Shown in pieces: positions 60,366 through 64,000 of a stretch of DNA of 64,000 nucleotides. The stretch is from positions 3,289,001 through 3,353,000 of the forward strand of contig NZ_CP137559.1 of NCBI RefSeq assembly GCF_019249725.2, in the 5' to 3' direction. The stretch is from Segatella hominis (GTDB lineage: Bacteria; Bacteroidota; Bacteroidia; Bacteroidales; Bacteroidaceae). Made by a program: the position numbers and the translations under genes. A model generated the notes under the pieces. It made no database searches and was not told where the DNA came from. It saw only the letters and a program-made list of their open reading frames with translations. Every line of letters starts with the position of its first letter. Position 1 is the first letter of the stretch.

Positions 60366-61193
60366 ATGAGTGAAGCAATAGAAAAGACAATCGACATAGA
60401 TAGGATACTGAAAGGCAAGATGGGTGCAAAGGCTAAATTTGTGCCTGGATTTGTCGTGTCTTGGCTCAAGAAACTCGTTCACGAAGACGAGGTTAATAAG
60501 TTCTTATGGGAAAGTCGCCATCTGTCGGGTACGGAGTGGCTGACTGAGTGTGTGAAATATCTGAAGATGGATATCGAAATTGTAGGAGCTGAAAACTTGC
60601 CTGACAAGAATGATGGCAAGCTCTATACTTTTGTTTCTAATCACCCTTTGGGTGGACAGGATGGAGTGGCTTTGGGTTCCATCATCGGACAGCATTATGA
60701 TGGTAATTTCCGTTATCTGGTGAATGATCTCCTGCTCAATCTTCCTGGTTTGAAACCTGTGAGCATCGGTATCAATAAAACCGGACGTAACAGTCGTGAC
60801 TTCCCTCGTATGGTAGAGGCTGGTTTCCAGAGCAAAAATCACATGTTGATGTTCCCTGCAGGACTTAATAGTCGCAAGCGTGATGATGGTACGATTCATG
60901 ACATCCCTTGGAAAAAGACTTTCATTTCTAAGAGTGTTGAATATCAGAGAGATGTCGTGCCGATTCATTTCGGCGGTCAGAACTCAGAACGTTTCTATCG
61001 TATTGCCAGATTTAGTGACAAGCATCTGCCGTTCAATCTCGCCATGATGTTTCTGGTAGATGAGATGTACAAGAATGTGGGCAAGCATTTCAGAATAGCA
61101 ATAGGAAAGCCGATTCCGTGGCAAACTTTTGATAAAAGTAAAACGGCTACAGAGTGGGCGCAGTATGTAGAAGATAAAGTTTACGAATTATAG
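60366..61193 (+). CDS. glsA: Acyltransferase, glycine-lipid O-acyltransferase-like (GlsA-like)
   Basis: A membrane-associated acyltransferase of the PlsC/hemolysin-linked group, 275 residues. The active-site block is VSNHPLGGQDGVALG, with His and Asp separated by five residues rather than the four of PlsC, as I recall for this subgroup. FPAGLNSRK is the glycerophosphate-like motif. In Bacteroides the adjacent pair glsB/glsA makes N-acyloxyacyl glycine lipids, GlsA adding the second acyl chain by O-acylation. Here the gene precedes a GlsB-like gene by 18 bp, which supports the assignment; it rests on memory of the family and gene pairing. Confidence 0.75.
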   Translation: MSEAIEKTIDIDRILKGKMGAKAKFVPGFVVSWLKKLVHEDEVNKFLWESRHLSGTEWLTECVKYLKMDIEIVGAENLPDKNDGKLYTFVSNHPLGGQDGVALGSIIGQHYDGNFRYLVNDLLLNLPGLKPVSIGINKTGRNSRDFPRMVEAGFQSKNHMLMFPAGLNSRKRDDGTIHDIPWKKTFISKSVEYQRDVVPIHFGGQNSERFYRIARFSDKHLPFNLAMMFLVDEMYKNVGKHFRIAIGKPIPWQTFDKSKTATEWAQYVEDKVYEL

Positions 61194-61211
61194 GATTTCT
61201 ATAAAAAGAAA

Positions 61212-62207
61212 ATGGAAGAAGAGATTATACAACCAATAGACAAAGCCTTGCTGAAGAGTGAGTTAACTCCCGACAAGCAACTTCGTATGACTAATAAAAG
61301 TCATAACGAAATCTATATTGTAACGGCTAATGATTCTCCTAATGTACTGAAGGAAATCGGCCGCTTGCGTGAGATTGCTTTCCGTACCGCTGGTGGTGGT
61401 TCTGGAAAGTCGATGGACTTGGATGAGTTTGATTTCGGAGAGAATTGCTATAAGCAACTCATTGTCTGGAATCCTGAGGCTGATGAAATTATCGGTGGTT
61501 ATCGCTATTTGTTGGGAAAGGACTGGAAATTAGATGAGAACGGACAGCCTATATTGGCAACAAGTCACATGTTCCACTTTTCTGAAAAATTTTTAAAGGA
61601 ATATATGCCTTATACGGTAGAGTTGGGGCGCTCGTTCGTTTCTCTTGAATATCAGAATGTTCGCAAGAATTCGAAAAGTATCTTCGCTTTAGATAATCTA
61701 TGGGATGGTTTGGGAGCCTTGACGGTTCTTTATCCTGAACTCAAGTATTTCTTTGGCAAGATGACGATGTATCCTTCCTACATCCGTCGAGGTCGCGACA
61801 TGATTCTCTACTTCCTCAAGAAGCATTTTGATGATAAGGAAAACCTGGTTATTCCGATGAAACCTCTTCGACTGGAAACTCCAGAGTCTGAGTTGGCTGC
61901 TATCTTTACTGAGTCTGATTTCAAGGCAGACTATCGTATTTTGAATAGCGAGGTGCGTAAACTTGGTTTCAACATTCCTCCGTTGGTTAATGCCTACATG
62001 AATTTGAGTCCTACGATGAAGCTCTTCGGCACAGCCATCAACTATGGTTTTGGTGATGTGGAGGAGACCGGCATCTTGATTGCCGTTGATGAAATATTGG
62101 AAGAAAAGCGTGTGCGCCACATCAATACGTTTATCCAAGAACATCCTGAAGCTCTTAAGATTACGAGTGGAGCTAACAATGTTATTTATAAAGAAAAAGA
62201 CAATTAA
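61212..62207 (+). CDS. glsB: N-acyltransferase, glycine-lipid synthase-like (GlsB-like, GNAT/OlsB type)
   Basis: A 331-residue protein of the OlsB/hemolysin-like GNAT group, which joins a 3-hydroxy-acyl chain to an amino acid; in Bacteroides GlsB the amino acid is glycine. The characteristic stretch is VLKEIGRLREIAFRTAGGGS near the start and YTVELGRSFVSLEYQNVRKN in the middle. The C-terminal half contains the conserved YPSYIRRGRDMILYFLKKHF. Together with the acyltransferase upstream it would complete a two-step lipid pathway at the inner membrane. The operon ends in a strong terminator. Confidence 0.75.
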   Translation: MEEEIIQPIDKALLKSELTPDKQLRMTNKSHNEIYIVTANDSPNVLKEIGRLREIAFRTAGGGSGKSMDLDEFDFGENCYKQLIVWNPEADEIIGGYRYLLGKDWKLDENGQPILATSHMFHFSEKFLKEYMPYTVELGRSFVSLEYQNVRKNSKSIFALDNLWDGLGALTVLYPELKYFFGKMTMYPSYIRRGRDMILYFLKKHFDDKENLVIPMKPLRLETPESELAAIFTESDFKADYRILNSEVRKLGFNIPPLVNAYMNLSPTMKLFGTAINYGFGDVEETGILIAVDEILEEKRVRHINTFIQEHPEALKITSGANNVIYKEKDN

Positions 62208-62221
62208 CCATAATATTTTGT

Positions 62222-62269
62222 GCTCCCATTTCCTCTCTTGAATAGGTGAGGAAGTGGGAGCGTTTTTTT
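62222..62269 (+). terminator. Terminator of the acyltransferase operon
   Basis: A 14-bp stem with one G-T pair (62222-62235 against 62248-62261) is followed by seven T. Confidence 0.85.
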
Positions 62270-62327
62270 GTTCTTATGTAATATGAAAAGTGTTATGTTT
62301 AGTGTTGAAATTAATCAAATAAATATT

Positions 62328-62780
62328 ATGTGTACAATAAAGTTAATAAGGAATGCACTATTTCCTATTTTCATGTCTTTAATTCTTTGCTCTTGTTTCT
62401 TTGACTCAAAGCCAGCAGGCTATTGTGTTAAAAATTGCACTAAAGATACATTGTTAATCGATTTGACAGAGTCCGATACATTGAGCAACGATATGTATTG
62501 GAATCTCCATTGTAGAGATACGATAGACTTAATTTCTATGGATACAACTTCCGTGAATGTCCATGGAAAGAAAAATGTAATCTTTAATTATTATTGTGTA
62601 GCACCAGGTACAAAGTCTAGAGGTTTCTGGCCAATGAATAGTGATACGTTTTATATATATACTATCAAATGGAGTATTGTAAGAACTTATACGCTAGAGA
62701 ATATCCGAAAGAAAAAGCTCTATGATAGAAGGTGTGTAACGAAAAAGGATTTTAAAAAACGTTTGTTTGAGTATAGATGA
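62328..62780 (+). CDS. Small putative lipoprotein, unknown function
   Basis: A 150-residue protein. From the ATG at 62328 it has a basic start and a hydrophobic segment ending in LILCSCF, a plausible lipobox with Cys near residue 21 or 23. The mature part contains DTLLIDLTESDTLSNDMYW and a basic C-terminus, with no family that I recognise. Low GC and a weak ribosome site suggest accessory DNA. An in-frame ATG at 62283 would give a longer, less signal-like start. It is the first of three secreted-type genes at the right edge. Confidence 0.55.
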   Translation: MCTIKLIRNALFPIFMSLILCSCFFDSKPAGYCVKNCTKDTLLIDLTESDTLSNDMYWNLHCRDTIDLISMDTTSVNVHGKKNVIFNYYCVAPGTKSRGFWPMNSDTFYIYTIKWSIVRTYTLENIRKKKLYDRRCVTKKDFKKRLFEYR

Positions 62781-62859
62781 CGTGAAAGTATCATCGTAGA
62801 ATGACAATCGCAAGAGATAAAGATGGTAAGTTTGATACGAATATAAAATATTGAAGCTT

Positions 62860-63534
62860 ATGAAATGTAGAGATCGTATTTTAGAAAAGGTGTTGAATGA
62901 TGATGTTGCTAAAGTGGTAATGATGTTTGTAGGCTTGTGGCTGTTGGGAACACTTATGTCTCATGCTCAAACCTCATTGTCGAGTAAGCAAGATATTGGC
63001 AAACGCCATGAACTATACTTTGGTGTGGGCTTGTTGAATTTGTATGTGATAGATAAACATGACAAACTGACAAAGCCTATTCCATATAGTGGTGGTGACT
63101 CGGAATGTTTTGCAATTCCAGTTCATATAGGAATAGATTATAAGTATCGCCTTTCAAAGAAAGTGTCGGTTGGTGCTTCTGTTGGTTTTACTACTAGTGA
63201 ATGGTGTAATTATGTTGATGATACGGTAGAACCGTCAGAACCTCGTGGAAATTCGGATTTGTCTTGCATGTATGCACTTCCAGCTATTACCTATACTTGG
63301 TTTACATCGGGCTACGGCATCTTTCGCGCTTATTCGGGTGCAGGCTTAGGATTGGCTTTGCTGAAAGAGAAAGTTACTGTGCCTGGCTTTGAGTGTAATC
63401 GAACCAAAGCCGATTTGGGATATAATGTGACTTTAGTTGGTATGTCATTAGGTGGAGAAAGTTTTAGGTATTTCTGCGAGTGGAATGCTGGGTGCAAGAG
63501 TATGCTCACTGCTGGTTTATTGGTAAGATTCTGA
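62860..63534 (+). CDS. Small outer-membrane beta-barrel-like protein
   Basis: A 224-residue protein with an N-terminal hydrophobic signal-like segment (about 20-38, ending LMSHAQ) after an unusually long charged lead. The rest has alternating beta strands typical of small 8-stranded barrels: HELYFGVGLLNLYVI, VSVGASVGFTTSEW, GIFRAYSGAGLGLALL and a final aromatic LLVRF. No enzymatic motif is seen. I used the ATG at 62860. It lies 20 bp before the next gene, so the two are probably co-transcribed. Confidence 0.6.
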   Translation: MKCRDRILEKVLNDDVAKVVMMFVGLWLLGTLMSHAQTSLSSKQDIGKRHELYFGVGLLNLYVIDKHDKLTKPIPYSGGDSECFAIPVHIGIDYKYRLSKKVSVGASVGFTTSEWCNYVDDTVEPSEPRGNSDLSCMYALPAITYTWFTSGYGIFRAYSGAGLGLALLKEKVTVPGFECNRTKADLGYNVTLVGMSLGGESFRYFCEWNAGCKSMLTAGLLVRF

Positions 63535-63554
63535 AAAATATAAATCTCGTAAAT

Positions 63555-64000
63555 ATGAAGAAGTTAATGTTATTTTTGTTGCTGTTGTTCTCAATAAATG
63601 TTACAGCGCAAAACGTAGTGGATTCGGTCTCTGTGGCAGAGACTAATGACGGCAAGCAACTTTGGGGCAAAACCTTGGAGTTGAACAAAAATATTCAGTC
63701 TGTGGCAACTTACGACAGTCTTGTCATGGTACTTGCATGTGATACTACCAAGAAAGGTAAGCCGACAACTTCTGGTTGCTTGTATGCTTTGAATGCAAAG
63801 GATTTAGGCATTCTTTGGGAGAAAACATTGGATTTGTCGTTGTGTACAGTACACTCTATAACAAAGCAAGGTGTTCTGTTATCTACTACCTTGAAAAGCA
63901 ATGGCAAGTCTTTGCTAACGTTGTCTGATAGCAAAACTGGTAAATCTTTGTGGACTCAATATCTATACCCTGTCTATATCAATGATAGCTTGGATATAGT
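63555..64000 (+). CDS. Secreted PQQ-like beta-propeller protein (partial, 3' end outside window)
   Basis: The frame is open to the window end (148 codons seen). It has a signal peptide (about 1-19, ending INVTAQ) followed by repeats of the PQQ-like WD/propeller type: GKQLWGKTLELN, LYALNAKDLGILWEKTL and LSDSKTGKSLWTQ. Such propellers are protein- or ligand-binding scaffolds, as in BamB-like proteins. It belongs with the barrel-like protein upstream. Its full length and exact role cannot be known from here. Confidence 0.7.
   Translation, partial: MKKLMLFLLLLFSINVTAQNVVDSVSVAETNDGKQLWGKTLELNKNIQSVATYDSLVMVLACDTTKKGKPTTSGCLYALNAKDLGILWEKTLDLSLCTVHSITKQGVLLSTTLKSNGKSLLTLSDSKTGKSLWTQYLYPVYINDSLDI

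Noticed and set aside
1..64000. CRISPR array, rRNA operon, insertion sequences
   Set aside because: No regularly spaced repeats, no rRNA-like sequence and no transposase were seen. Short repeats present are explained as terminators, operators or the duplication.

Overview
The window comes from a Bacteroidota chromosome, most likely a Prevotella/Segatella-type member of the Prevotellaceae. The evidence is the repeated Bacteroidota promoter pattern (TTTG, about 20 bp, TAnnTTTG), GLPGLI proteins paired with TonB-receptor-like barrels, DUF3408/Mob mobilisation genes, a glycine-lipid gene pair and a Bacteroidota-style division cluster. No species marker was used, so the genus is inference.

Region 1 (about 180-9270) looks like an integrated mobilisable element. 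It has two tandem tyrosine recombinases, a short RhuM-like protein, two excisionase-like HTH proteins, DUF3408, MobA/MobB-type mobilisation genes with a structured oriT-like leader, and a membrane protein. A peptidase E gene follows, with a truncated WYL regulator translationally coupled to it, and then a 3' fragment of an export-adaptor-like gene. An imperfect direct repeat (179-216 and 9230-9267) is the best att candidate.

Region 2 (9.4-33.5 kb) is the most unusual part: seven GLPGLI-family secreted proteins and three TonB-receptor-like outer-membrane barrels, with a GLPGLI gene immediately upstream of each barrel gene. Two membrane-anchored DNA-binding proteins lie among them: a TPR lipoprotein with a LuxR-like tail, and a histidine-kinase-like protein whose H-box His is Tyr and whose ATPase domain is replaced by an OmpR-type winged helix. 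trmB and a GH3 glucosidase interrupt the cluster. Two barrels are almost identical and mark a segmental duplication: a 3' scrap of the GH3 gene precedes the second copy, and a 20-codon scrap of hipA precedes the first. The duplicated unit therefore once included hipBA, which survives only in the second copy.

Region 3 (33.6-43.5 kb) is housekeeping (gpmI, ung, DUF3109, gyrB, rpsT, tRNA-Glu) plus a small carbohydrate operon: GH95, an orphan rhamnosidase-N-like domain and an AraC-type regulator.

Region 4 (43.5-60.1 kb) holds recO and a complete division/cell-wall cluster on the minus strand: mraZ, rsmH, ftsL-like, ftsI, murE, mraY, murD, ftsW, murG, murC, ftsQ, ftsA, ftsZ. Three 10-bp-spaced TGGG MraZ boxes lie over the promoter.

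Region 5 (60.3-64.0 kb) has a two-gene acyltransferase operon matching glycine-lipid synthesis (glsA/glsB-like), a small putative lipoprotein, a small barrel-like protein and the start of a secreted beta-propeller protein that runs off the window.
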